Below, one piece after another: positions 27,171 through 35,350 of a stretch of 64,000 bases of DNA (the stretch's first letter is position 1; each line of letters opens with the position of its first letter). Below the pieces are notes generated by a model. It was not told the DNA's origin, searched no databases, and saw only the letters and a list, made by a program, of their open reading frames with translations. The translations under genes were made by a program, and so were the position numbers. The stretch covers positions 434,001 through 498,000 of the forward strand of contig NZ_JASZYR010000003.1 in the NCBI RefSeq assembly GCF_030316855.1. Reading direction: 5' to 3'. The DNA comes from Variovorax sp. J22P240. GTDB lineage: Bacteria > Pseudomonadota > Gammaproteobacteria > Burkholderiales > Burkholderiaceae_C.

Positions 27171-28076
27171 ATGAACGATACGACCGACACCTTCACGCGC
27201 CTGCGCCCTCGTTTGCAGGGCATCGCCTACCGCATGCTGGGCTCCTCCGCCGAGGCGGAGGAAGTCGTGCAGGACGCCTGGCTGCGCTGGCATGAGGCAG
27301 AGCAGGAGCGTGTGGACAACAGCGAGGCGTGGCTGGTCTCAGTCACCACGCGGCTGGCGATCGACCGGCTTCGCTCCGCCAAGGTCCAGCGCGAGCACTA
27401 CATCGGCACCTGGCTGCCGGAACCCCTGCTGTCCGACTCGCCGAGCACGCCCGAGCAGATGCTGGAGCGTGCCGACGACATCTCCATCGCCTTTCTCGCC
27501 GTGCTGGAGCGCCTCGCGCCCGAGGCGCGCGCGGCCTTCCTGCTGCGGGAGGTATTCGACGCGGACTACGGCGAAGTGGCCGCGGCCCTCGGCAAGAGCG
27601 AGAGCGCGTGCAGGCAACTCGTGCACCGAGCCAAGGAGCAGTTGCAGGACAAGCGGCCCCGCCATGTCGTGCCTCGCGATACCCAGCTTCGGCTCTTGCA
27701 GGGCTTCGCCGATGCCGCGACGCGCGGCGAGTTCTCCGCGCTGAAGGCCATGCTGGCCGACGACGCGCAACTCATCGGCGATGGCGGCGGCAAGGTGCCG
27801 AGCTTCGGCGTGCCGCTGGTGGGCGGCCAGCGCATCGCGCAGCTCTACTACGCGACGAGCCTGCGGCATCACGAGGCGGTGCACTTCGAGGTCGTCATGC
27901 TCAACGGGGAGTGGGGCTTGCTGCGCTTTATCAACGGCGAGCTGGAATCCGCGCAGGCCATCGAAACCGATGGCGAGCGCATCCTGCGCATCCACGCGCA
28001 GCGCAATCCCGACAAGCTGGCACGCATCGTCGCCGCGCTCGGCGGGGATCCCGCCGCCGCGAATCGGCCGCACTGA
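27171..28076 (+). CDS. ECF41-family RNA polymerase sigma factor with SnoaL-like C-terminal domain
   Basis: A 301-residue extracytoplasmic-function sigma factor. The sigma2 region (RLQGIAYRMLGSSAEAEEVVQDAW) and sigma4 region (LREVFDADYGEVAAALGKSESACRQLVHRA, HTH) occupy about 1-165. A SnoaL-like domain follows to the end. The three signatures of ECF41 are present: WLPEPL at 81-86, DGGGK at 204-208 and NPDKL at 279-283. In this family the C-terminal domain, not a separate anti-sigma factor, controls activity, and none is encoded here. A matching ECF41 promoter precedes the gene (autoregulation) and another precedes the next gene. Confidence 0.93.
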   Translation: MNDTTDTFTRLRPRLQGIAYRMLGSSAEAEEVVQDAWLRWHEAEQERVDNSEAWLVSVTTRLAIDRLRSAKVQREHYIGTWLPEPLLSDSPSTPEQMLERADDISIAFLAVLERLAPEARAAFLLREVFDADYGEVAAALGKSESACRQLVHRAKEQLQDKRPRHVVPRDTQLRLLQGFADAATRGEFSALKAMLADDAQLIGDGGGKVPSFGVPLVGGQRIAQLYYATSLRHHEAVHFEVVMLNGEWGLLRFINGELESAQAIETDGERILRIHAQRNPDKLARIVAALGGDPAAANRPH

Positions 28077-28092
28077 GTTTTTTTCGCCGATC

Positions 28093-28119
28093 CGTCACAA
28101 CCGGCCTTCGTCGCACGTC
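28093..28119 (+). promoter_or_regulatory. ECF41-type promoter upstream of the epimerase gene
   Basis: CGTCACA at 28093-28099 (one mismatch to TGTCACA) and CGTC at 28116-28119, again with exactly 16 bp spacing. It begins 16 bp after the sigma stop and lies about 68 bp before the next start codon, so the epimerase is the likely regulated partner. Confidence 0.7.
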
Positions 28120-28186
28120 TTGCAGGTATGGATGGTCGAATGGGCTGCCGTCCTCCACCTCTCAACAACGTACTGAAGGACCTGAC

Positions 28187-28942
28187 ATGAAAGTCGTGAT
28201 CGTCGGAGGCAGCGGCCTCATCGGAAAGAAGCTGTCGACCTTGCTGCGCCAATCCGGCCACGAGGTGACGTCGGCGTCGCCCTCATCGGGCGTCAATACC
28301 GTGACGGGGGAGGGCCTCGCCCAGGCGCTGGCGGGTGCGCAGGTCGTCGTCGACGTTTCCAACTCTCCCTCGTTCGCAGACGACCAGGTCATGCAGTTCT
28401 TCCAGGACTCGACCCGGAACCTGCTGGCCGCCAGTACCAACGCGGGAGTGGGCCACTTCGTCGCGCTGTCCGTGGTGGGTGCGGATCGCGCGCCCGCCAG
28501 CGGCTACCTGCGCGCCAAGGTGGCGCAGGAATCGTTGATCGAAGGCGGAGGCGTGCCGTACACCATCGTGCGCGCGACGCAGTTCTTCGAGTTCCTGATG
28601 CCCATCGCCCAGGCGAACACCAGCGGGCAGACGGTGCGGCTGCCGACCGGCCCTCTCCAGCCCATCGCCTCGTCCGATGTGGCGGCGGCTCTCTCCGAGG
28701 TCGTGGGCCACGAGCCATTGAACGGCATCAGGGACATCGCAGGCCCGCAAGCCGTTCCGCTGGATGACTTGATCCGCCACGTGCTGAGAACCGCGAAGGA
28801 TGCACGCGAAGTCGTGACGGACCACGACGCCACCTACTTCGGAGCGCCGCTGACCGATAGTTCGTTGATCCCGGCCGGCAAACATTGGACGGGCAGGACG
28901 TCCCTGGACCACTGGCTGGCGGCCGAAGCAGACGCGCGCTGA
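28187..28942 (+). CDS. NAD(P)-binding atypical SDR / NmrA-like epimerase (ECF41 partner)
   Basis: A 251-residue Rossmann-fold protein with the nucleotide-binding GGSGLIG at 7-13, then VVDVSNSPSFAD and VALSVVGADR as in NmrA/YwnB-type atypical SDRs. The ordinary SDR catalytic YxxxK is replaced by GYLRAK in the equivalent region. GAAGGA precedes the ATG by seven bases. ECF41 sigma genes are typically followed by a carboxymuconolactone decarboxylase, oxidoreductase or epimerase (COE), and this protein fits the last class. Substrate unknown. Confidence 0.85.
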   Translation: MKVVIVGGSGLIGKKLSTLLRQSGHEVTSASPSSGVNTVTGEGLAQALAGAQVVVDVSNSPSFADDQVMQFFQDSTRNLLAASTNAGVGHFVALSVVGADRAPASGYLRAKVAQESLIEGGGVPYTIVRATQFFEFLMPIAQANTSGQTVRLPTGPLQPIASSDVAAALSEVVGHEPLNGIRDIAGPQAVPLDDLIRHVLRTAKDAREVVTDHDATYFGAPLTDSSLIPAGKHWTGRTSLDHWLAAEADAR

Positions 28943-29059
28943 GCGGATCCGACGCGTTCGCCCCCTCGCAAATCCTCGGCGTGAGCCGATTGACGGTCCC
29001 TATGTCGAGGCGTACCGTCCCAGCCGATGCCTGCCGGCATGCATGGGGGCGCAGAGATC

Positions 29060-30079
29060 ATGATTTCCAGATCGCTCGATGCGGGCGGGAGGCTGAAGCG
29101 CCGAACTGCCTGCGCCGCGCTGCTCCCTCTGCTGACGCTGCCTTGGAGGAGCCTGGCCCAGGTCTTGGGCCGCCAGGCTCGCGTCGGGCTTCTGATCGAG
29201 CCGGCTCTCGATACCGGTATGCAGCGAGCGGTTGTCGAACCATTTCGCCAGGGTCTGCGCCAGTTGGGGTACATCGAGGGTCAGAACATCGTTCTCCAGG
29301 TCCGGTCAGCCGACGGCAAATTCGAGCGCCTGCCTGAACTCGCCAATGAGTTGCTGCGGCTCGAACTCGATGTCCTGGTCGCGGCGTTTCCCGCCGCAAC
29401 TTACGCTGCCAAGAATGCAACCCGCACACTACCCGTGGTTGCCGCAAGTATCGAGAACCCGATCGTGATGGGCCTCGCGGTGACGATGGCGCGTCCCGGC
29501 GGCAATATCACCGGGATCAGCGCGTACGGACAGGAGGTCGTCGCCAAGCGCGTGCAGCTTGTGCACGAGTTCGTGCCAACCGTGCGCCGGATCGGGATCC
29601 TGGCCAATCCCAATGCGGGCCCGTTCACGGGCTTGGACCGCGAGATCGCCAAGTGGGAGCGTACGCTGGGCGTGCAGATCAGTGTGTATGAGGCGCGAGG
29701 GCCTGACGATTTCGAGGGCGCGTTTGCGGCCATGGCTCGCGAACAGGTTGGTGGCCTCGTCGTTTTCGCCGATAGCAACACGTACACGCATCGGGTGCGA
29801 CTCAACGAGTTGTGCCTGCAGCGGCGCATGCCCTCCGTGTGGGGCGGCCGCGATTTCCTGACCGGAGGCGGCCTGGCCTCGTACCAGTCGGATTTCCCGG
29901 CCATGTTCAGGCGTGCGGCCTCCCTCGTCGACAAGATCCTCAAGGGCGATAAACCGGCCGAGATGCCCTTCGAGCAGGCCACCAAGCTCGAACTGGTGAT
30001 CGACAAGCGGGCCGCCAAGGCGCTCGGCATCACCGTGTCGAAAGCGCGTTTGATGTCGGCGGACGTGGTTCTCGAATAG
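29060..30079 (+). CDS. ABC transporter substrate-binding protein (ABC_sub_bind / TrpX-like)
   Basis: A 339-residue periplasmic binding protein. The N-terminus has a signal with a twin Arg (LKRRTACAALLPLLTLPWRSLAQ in two parts, cleavage near SLAQ). The family pattern VGLLIEPALD, FRQGLRQLGYIEGQNI, FPAATYAAKNAT, and RPGGNITGIS follows. A start at 29027 is also possible; 29060 gives the more compact signal. No permease or ATPase gene is adjacent, so it is an orphan receptor. It converges on the TPR protein with 20 bp between the stops. Confidence 0.82.
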   Translation: MISRSLDAGGRLKRRTACAALLPLLTLPWRSLAQVLGRQARVGLLIEPALDTGMQRAVVEPFRQGLRQLGYIEGQNIVLQVRSADGKFERLPELANELLRLELDVLVAAFPAATYAAKNATRTLPVVAASIENPIVMGLAVTMARPGGNITGISAYGQEVVAKRVQLVHEFVPTVRRIGILANPNAGPFTGLDREIAKWERTLGVQISVYEARGPDDFEGAFAAMAREQVGGLVVFADSNTYTHRVRLNELCLQRRMPSVWGGRDFLTGGGLASYQSDFPAMFRRAASLVDKILKGDKPAEMPFEQATKLELVIDKRAAKALGITVSKARLMSADVVLE

Positions 30080-30099
30080 ATTCCTGCTGACAGCGACCC

Positions 30100-31902
30100 T
30101 CAAAGCCGCGCCAGATCCGGCCCGCCACGCGGCCCGAACCACGCGCGCTCATAGGCCCCCTTCGCTGCCCGTTCCGCCGATGCGTCGCCCCTCTTGCGCT
30201 CCACCTCCACCAGCCCCGCGAGCGCCCAGCCGTTGTTGCGCACGTGGACCAACGAATCGCGAAACGCCTGCTGCGCCTCGTCGAGCTTGCCCTGGCGCAG
30301 CTTCACTGACCCGAGCGACTGTCGCACCGGGTAGTACCAGTAGGGCGGTTCGGTGTAGGGGATGGTGTCCTCGATCTTGATGGCGTCCGAATAGAGCTTG
30401 GCCGCCGTATCGAGATCGCCGTTCGCGTCGGCGAGCCGCGCCGCAGCCACGAGGCCCGCGGTGCGGATGATCTCCCTCGCGGGTAGCGCCCACGCCTCGA
30501 AGGCCTTGTAGTCGGCCGTGCGCTCGATGTTCTCGATGGCGTCGATTTCCTTCTGCGCGCCGGCCTTGTCCTTCTGCGATGCGAAGGCGACGGCGCGCGC
30601 ATAGTGGTACATGGTCGAGACCAGTGCGGCGTCGTCGCTCGGCGGCGAGAGCTGGAGGATGGTGTCCGCATCGCTGAAGCGCGCATGGGCCGCGAAGGGG
30701 GCGGACTTGATCGGCTGCAGGATCGGGAACGCCTTCACCAGCTCCATCGGCACCGAGGCGTCCAGCTTCTTCGCCGACTCCACGGCGGTCTTGCCGTCGC
30801 CGCCCATCTGCGCCGACACCAGCACGAAGTGGATGTTGTGCGGGTAGTAGGCCGTCTTGTAGATCGGGTCCGACGGCGAGGTCTTGAAGTAGTTCTCGTC
30901 GACCTGGGCCGCCTTGCGGTTGAGCGTCATCGAGTCGCGGTACATGCCCACGCGGTAGTAGATGTGCGCGGGCATATGGACGATGTGGCCGGCGCCTGGC
31001 ATCAGCGCCGCGAGGCGGTTGGCGTAGGGCAGGGCCTTCTCGGGCTTCGTCGACGCTTCCATCGCGTGGATGTACAGATGGATCGCGCCCGCATGAGCCG
31101 GGTCGCGACCGAGCACGGTCTCGAGCGTGCCGACGATGTCCGCGCCGCGCCCCTTCGCCTTGGCGCCGCCGGCTTCCCAGTAGTCCCAGGGCTGCGTGTC
31201 CATCGCGGCTTCGGCGTAGAGCGTCAGCACCGTGTTGTCGGAGGGAAAGGCAGTCGCGACCGCCTTCATTGCATCGGCATAGGCCGCATCGAGCGGCGCG
31301 CGATCGGGCGGAGGATTCGCGGCATAGCGCTTTTCGAGCGCACCGATCAGCGCCTGTTCCTTCGCGGTGGCGTTGCCCTTGAGGGCGACCGCCTTGCCCA
31401 GGGCCCCCATGGCGGGCGCGTTGGCCTCCGGCATCATCGGAACGTTGATGTTGGTGCCGAGCACATAGGCTTCGCCCCAGAAGCACATGGCGCACTGGGG
31501 GTCGAGCTTCTGCGCGGCCTGGAAGGCACGCTGCGCCTCGGCGTGGTTGAAGCCGAAAGCCAGTCGCAATCCTTGGTTGAAGTACGCCTGCGCCTGGGCG
31601 TTGCGGGTCGTGATGCGGAACTGGAGCGAGCCCAGGTTCTTGTAGAGCGGCGGCTCGCCGCCGGCCGCGTCCGCTGGCGGCGCAGTCTGGTTCGCGACGC
31701 GGATCAGCGCTTTCAACAATTCGGGGGGGCCGGAGACGACCGGTCCACAGATGCTGCCCGTGGGCGACAGCAATGGGTCGAACCCGTCAGCGGCGCGACC
31801 GGCGTTGACACCGTCCGCCACCAGCAAGCCGGTTGAAGCGAGGATGCAGGCGGACGCCGCGTAGACGCGCCGACGCGGCATAGGAGATCGATGCGAAGGC
31901 AT
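30100..31902 (-). CDS. Secreted TPR-repeat protein, unknown function
   Basis: A 600-residue protein with an N-terminal signal region (RRRVYAASACILASTGLLVADGVNA in parts) and TPR-like helical repeats. Examples are NQGLRLAFGFNHAEAQRAFQAAQKLDP near 105 and KLRQGKLDEAQQAFRDSL near 550. It carries the conserved motif CAMCFWGEAY and, near the middle, GHIVHMPAHIYYRVGMY, both typical of a widespread family of TPR proteins without assigned function. The His-rich MPAHI motif could bind metal. AAGGAGG six bases upstream sets the start at 31902. Confidence 0.75.
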   Translation of the reverse strand: MPSHRSPMPRRRVYAASACILASTGLLVADGVNAGRAADGFDPLLSPTGSICGPVVSGPPELLKALIRVANQTAPPADAAGGEPPLYKNLGSLQFRITTRNAQAQAYFNQGLRLAFGFNHAEAQRAFQAAQKLDPQCAMCFWGEAYVLGTNINVPMMPEANAPAMGALGKAVALKGNATAKEQALIGALEKRYAANPPPDRAPLDAAYADAMKAVATAFPSDNTVLTLYAEAAMDTQPWDYWEAGGAKAKGRGADIVGTLETVLGRDPAHAGAIHLYIHAMEASTKPEKALPYANRLAALMPGAGHIVHMPAHIYYRVGMYRDSMTLNRKAAQVDENYFKTSPSDPIYKTAYYPHNIHFVLVSAQMGGDGKTAVESAKKLDASVPMELVKAFPILQPIKSAPFAAHARFSDADTILQLSPPSDDAALVSTMYHYARAVAFASQKDKAGAQKEIDAIENIERTADYKAFEAWALPAREIIRTAGLVAAARLADANGDLDTAAKLYSDAIKIEDTIPYTEPPYWYYPVRQSLGSVKLRQGKLDEAQQAFRDSLVHVRNNGWALAGLVEVERKRGDASAERAAKGAYERAWFGPRGGPDLARL

Positions 31903-31974
31903 GGCGTTCCTCCTTGGAGCGCCGAATTTTGGCACTCGATGCGGGGCTCCGCAATCGAGCTCCGCGCCGGCGGA

Positions 31975-32676
31975 TCACACGCCCAGCAGTTCCTCCAGCA
32001 CATCCGGCGCAGCCACCAGCTCCGCAGAAGCGCCCTGCCGCACGATGCGGCCCTTCTCCATCACCACCGCCCGGTCGGTGTGCGCGAGCACCTTGCGCCA
32101 GTCGCGATCGACGATCAGCGTCGCGATGCCCGTCGCGCGGATGTCGCTGATCACGCGCCAGATTTCAACCACGATCAGCGGCGCGAGTCCCTCGGTCGCC
32201 TCGTCGAGAATCATGAGACGCGGGTTGGTCATCAGCGCGCGGCCGATGGAGAGCATCTGCTGCTCGCCGCCCGACAGTTGCTGGCCACCGTGCGAGAGGC
32301 GCTCCGTCAGCCGCGGAAACGTCGCCATCACGCGGTCGAAGGTCCAGTCGCGCTTGCCGTCGATGCCGGCGCGCGCGCTCATCACGAGGTTCTCGCGCAC
32401 CGAGAGGTTCGGGAAGATGCCCCGGCCTTCAGGCACGTAGCCGATGCCGCGGCGCGCCATCTTCTCCGGCACCCAACCGGTGACCTCCTGGCCGTCGAGC
32501 CGCACGTGGCCGGAAGCCGGGCGCACATAGCCCATCAGCGAGCGGATCAGCGTGGTCTTGCCCATGCCGTTGCGGCCGAGTAGGCCGACGGACGTGGCGG
32601 CGGGAATCTCGACATCCACGCCGCGCAGGATGTGGCTGTCGCCATAGTAGGTGTTGAGGCCTTCGATCTGGAGCAT
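31975..32676 (-). CDS. livF: Branched-chain amino acid/aromatic acid-type ABC transporter ATPase LivF
   Basis: A 233-residue ATPase of a HAAT-type importer. Walker A is GRNGMGKTT, the signature LSGGEQQML is near residue 135, and Walker B is LMILDEAT. The starting pattern MLQIEGLNTYYGDSHIL and the short length are those of LivF. It starts 1 nt after the livG stop and is last in the liv run livK-H-M-G-F. Because this run ends the operon side of the box cluster, its cargo is probably benzoate or a related aromatic acid, not leucine. That is inference. Confidence 0.9.
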   Translation of the reverse strand: MLQIEGLNTYYGDSHILRGVDVEIPAATSVGLLGRNGMGKTTLIRSLMGYVRPASGHVRLDGQEVTGWVPEKMARRGIGYVPEGRGIFPNLSVRENLVMSARAGIDGKRDWTFDRVMATFPRLTERLSHGGQQLSGGEQQMLSIGRALMTNPRLMILDEATEGLAPLIVVEIWRVISDIRATGIATLIVDRDWRKVLAHTDRAVVMEKGRIVRQGASAELVAAPDVLEELLGV

Positions 32677-32677
32677 G

Positions 32678-33424
32678 TCAATGTTCCTCACCGAGGTAGG
32701 CCGTGCGCACTTCGGGGTTGGTACGGATCGAAGCGGGATCACCCGTCGCGATCACCGTGCCGTTGACCATCACCGTGATGCGGTCGGCAATGCGGAACAC
32801 CGCATCCATGTCGTGCTCGACAAGAAGGATCGCGTGCGAGGCCTTCAGGCTGGACAGCAGCCCCAGCATGCGCTCGGTCTCCTCGGCGCCCATGCCGGCC
32901 AGCGGCTCGTCGAGCAGCAGAACGCGCGGATTCGTGGCAAGGCACATTGCGACTTCGAGCTGGCGCTTGGCGCCGTGGCTCAGCGTTCCGGCGATGCGAT
33001 CGGCCACAGCGTCGAGTCCGGCGGCCGCGAGGGACTCGCGCGCGGCGGCATTGCTCGTGGCGCACTGCTTCGACGATTGCCAGATGGCCCATGGCCGCGG
33101 CGTCGCGGCCTGCGCGGCGAGCCGGCAGTTCTCGAGCACGGTGAACTCCGGAAAGATCGTGGTGCGCTGGTAGCTGCGGCCCACACCGGCCAGCGCGCGG
33201 CGGAACTGTGCGCGCTGCGTGATGTCGGCGCCGTCGAGCGAGATGCGGCCGTCGGACGCGCTGATCTCGCCCGAGAGCATGTTGATCAGCGTGGATTTGC
33301 CGGCGCCGTTGGTGCCGATCACGGCATGCACCTCGCCCCGGCGCAGGTCCAGCGTCACGGCATTGACGGCGACGAGCCCGCCGAAGCGGCGCGTCAAGGT
33401 ATCGACTGCAAGAAGGGTGGTCAT
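32678..33424 (-). CDS. livG: HAAT-type ABC transporter ATPase LivG
   Basis: A 248-residue ATPase partner of LivF. Walker A is GTNGAGKST (around 38-46). The signature is LSHGAKRQL, a degenerate form usual in LivG, and Walker B is RVLLLDEP. The LivG-specific GVGRSYQRTTIFPEFTVLEN and EHDMDAVF segments are present. It is separated from livM by an 82-bp spacer holding a palindromic repeat, and from livF by 1 nt. Confidence 0.9.
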   Translation of the reverse strand: MTTLLAVDTLTRRFGGLVAVNAVTLDLRRGEVHAVIGTNGAGKSTLINMLSGEISASDGRISLDGADITQRAQFRRALAGVGRSYQRTTIFPEFTVLENCRLAAQAATPRPWAIWQSSKQCATSNAAARESLAAAGLDAVADRIAGTLSHGAKRQLEVAMCLATNPRVLLLDEPLAGMGAEETERMLGLLSSLKASHAILLVEHDMDAVFRIADRITVMVNGTVIATGDPASIRTNPEVRTAYLGEEH

Positions 33425-33429
33425 ACAAG

Positions 33430-33497
33430 CCCCCAAGCTCGGCACTTTGTGTCCTCGCTGCCCCCCGAGGGGGTGCGAGCTTGCTTGGGGCGGCCCG
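33430..33497. repeat. Palindromic C-rich/G-rich intergenic element between livM and livG
   Basis: The spacer contains nested inverted repeats. Outer arms CCCCCAAGCTC (33430-33440) and GAGCTTGCTTGGGG (33477-33490) can pair, and an inner CCCCCC-GA-GGGGG (33461-33473) forms a hairpin. Similar elements recur between genes in Comamonadaceae genomes (knowledge from the family, not tested here). It may act as a processing or attenuation site inside the transporter operon. Only this one copy is apparent in the window. Confidence 0.55.
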
Positions 33498-33506
33498 GCG
33501 CCGCGC

Positions 33507-34457
33507 TCATGCGGCCCCCTTCGGCGAAATGCGCGACGCAATCCCGATGATGCCCTTGGGCAGCAACGCGACGAAGGCGATGATGGCGAGGCCCAGCGTC
33601 AGCTGCCAGTGGTCGGCCAGCGGCCCGACGATGGCATGCGTGGACAGCAGTTCCTTCAGCAGCGTGAAGGCGACGGCGCCGATCACCGCGCCGCGCAGAT
33701 GGCCGAGGCCGCCCAGGATGATCATCAGCAGCACCTCGCCCGAGTTGTGCCATGCGAGCAACTCCGGGTTCACCACGCCGTCGCGCGACGCCACGAGAAA
33801 GCCCGCCAGCCCTGCCAGCGCCCCCGCGATCACGAAAGCCGCGAGCTTGTAGCCGTACACCGGAAAGCCCGCCGCGCGCATGCGCTGCTCGTTGACGCGG
33901 ATGCCCGCCAGCGCGGCACCGAAGCGCGACCGCCGGATCAGCGCGAGAAAGCCGTAGGTGCCCGCGAGGGCGGCCAGCACGAAATAGAACTGCACGCTGC
34001 GGTTCTCCATGTCGAGCGCGCCGAGGGCAGGGCGGATGTACATGTAGATGCCGTCGCTGCCGCCGCCCAGCGCGGTGTCGTGGAATACGAAGAAGGCCAT
34101 CTGCGCGAAGGCCAGCGTGACCATGATGAAGTACACGCCGCGAGTGCGCAGGCTCAGCGCGCCGACGACGAGTGCATAGGCTGCCGCCGAGCCCATCGCC
34201 AGCGGCAGCAGGAAGGCGATCGAGCCGCCGTCCTTGCCCGAGCCGAGCACCGTGGCATACGCGCCGATGCCGTAGAAGGCCGCGTGGCCCAGGCTCACGA
34301 GGCCGGTCATGCCGACCAGCAGTTCGAGGCTCAGCGCGAAGATCGAAAGGATCATCACCTTCACGACCAGGTCCGAGAGATAGGGGCTCAGCATCGGGCC
34401 GAGCAAGGCCAGCGCGATGGCGCAGAGCAGCGGGATGAAGTGCGAGATGCGTTGCAT
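33507..34457 (-). CDS. livM: HAAT-type ABC transporter permease LivM
   Basis: A 316-residue inner-membrane permease with about eight to nine hydrophobic segments. The family motif SLELLVGMTGLVSLGHAAFYGIGAY is near residues 42-66 and the EAA-like loop GIRVNEQRMRAAGFPVYGYKL near 190-210. It begins 1 nt after livH. It pairs with LivH to form the channel for the imported acid. Confidence 0.9.
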   Translation of the reverse strand: MQRISHFIPLLCAIALALLGPMLSPYLSDLVVKVMILSIFALSLELLVGMTGLVSLGHAAFYGIGAYATVLGSGKDGGSIAFLLPLAMGSAAAYALVVGALSLRTRGVYFIMVTLAFAQMAFFVFHDTALGGGSDGIYMYIRPALGALDMENRSVQFYFVLAALAGTYGFLALIRRSRFGAALAGIRVNEQRMRAAGFPVYGYKLAAFVIAGALAGLAGFLVASRDGVVNPELLAWHNSGEVLLMIILGGLGHLRGAVIGAVAFTLLKELLSTHAIVGPLADHWQLTLGLAIIAFVALLPKGIIGIASRISPKGAA

Positions 34458-34458
34458 G

Positions 34459-35331
34459 TCAGACCTTGCGCCCCATGAGACCTTCCGGGCGCCAGATGAG
34501 CACGATGGCCATCAGCACATACACCCCCATGCCGCTCAGTTCGGCGAAGAAGACCTTGCCGAAGGTATCGACAAAGCCCACCAGCAGCGAAGCCACGAGG
34601 GCACCGGTGATCGACCCGATGCCGCCGATCACTACCACCACGAAGCAGATGATCAGCACGCTCGCACCCATGCCCGGATAGACGGAGGACATCGGCGCCG
34701 CAATCATCCCGGCCAACGCCGCCAGCGCCACGCCGGCCGCGAAGACGATGCGATACAGCCGGCGGATGTCGATGCCCAACCCGCGCACCATGTCGCGATT
34801 GCTCGCACCGGCGCGGATCATCATGCCCAGCCGCGTGCGGTTGACCACGTAGTACAGCGCGACCGCCAGCACCACGCACGCCGCCGAAGCGAAGAGCCGG
34901 TACCACGGGTAGCTCATGAGATCGCCCAGCGCGAAGCTGCCTTCGAGCCAGGGCGGCGCCTTCACGCCGTGCACGTCATTGCCGATCAGAATTGAACGCA
35001 GTTCCTCGAAGACGAGGATCAAACCGTAAGTCATCAGCACCTGCTGCAGATGGTCCCGTTGGTAGAGGTAGCTGAAGAAGGCCCACTCCAGCACATAGCC
35101 GAAGACGGCAGCCAGCACCACGCCCGCCACCAGCATCACGATGAACTGGTCGCCGAACAGCGGCGACAGCGCGAACGCCATGTAAGCGCCGATCATGTAG
35201 AAGCTGCCGTGGGCGAGATTGATCACGCCCATGATCCCGAAGATCAGCGTCAGCCCGGAGGCGACGAGGAACAGCAGCAATCCGTACTGCACGGAGTTCA
35301 GGCACTGAACGAGAAAGGTACCGAAGTCCAT
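34459..35331 (-). CDS. livH: HAAT-type ABC transporter permease LivH
   Basis: A 290-residue permease with about eight hydrophobic segments. It shows LLLFLVASGLTLIFGIMGVINLAHGSFYMIGAY (in parts) at the N-terminus and the cytoplasmic loop GASNRDMVRGLGID. The C-terminus ends IWRPEGLMGRKV as in LivH. It lies 19 bp after livK in the operon and is tightly linked to livM. Confidence 0.9.
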   Translation of the reverse strand: MDFGTFLVQCLNSVQYGLLLFLVASGLTLIFGIMGVINLAHGSFYMIGAYMAFALSPLFGDQFIVMLVAGVVLAAVFGYVLEWAFFSYLYQRDHLQQVLMTYGLILVFEELRSILIGNDVHGVKAPPWLEGSFALGDLMSYPWYRLFASAACVVLAVALYYVVNRTRLGMMIRAGASNRDMVRGLGIDIRRLYRIVFAAGVALAALAGMIAAPMSSVYPGMGASVLIICFVVVVIGGIGSITGALVASLLVGFVDTFGKVFFAELSGMGVYVLMAIVLIWRPEGLMGRKV

Positions 35332-35350
35332 GCAGTCTCTTCGTTGACGA

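Noticed and set aside
28041..28084. Rho-independent terminator after the ECF41 gene (GGCGGG-GAT-CCCGCC and a run of seven T)
   Set aside because: The hairpin lies inside the coding sequence and 22 nt separate it from the T run, which is too far for an intrinsic terminator.
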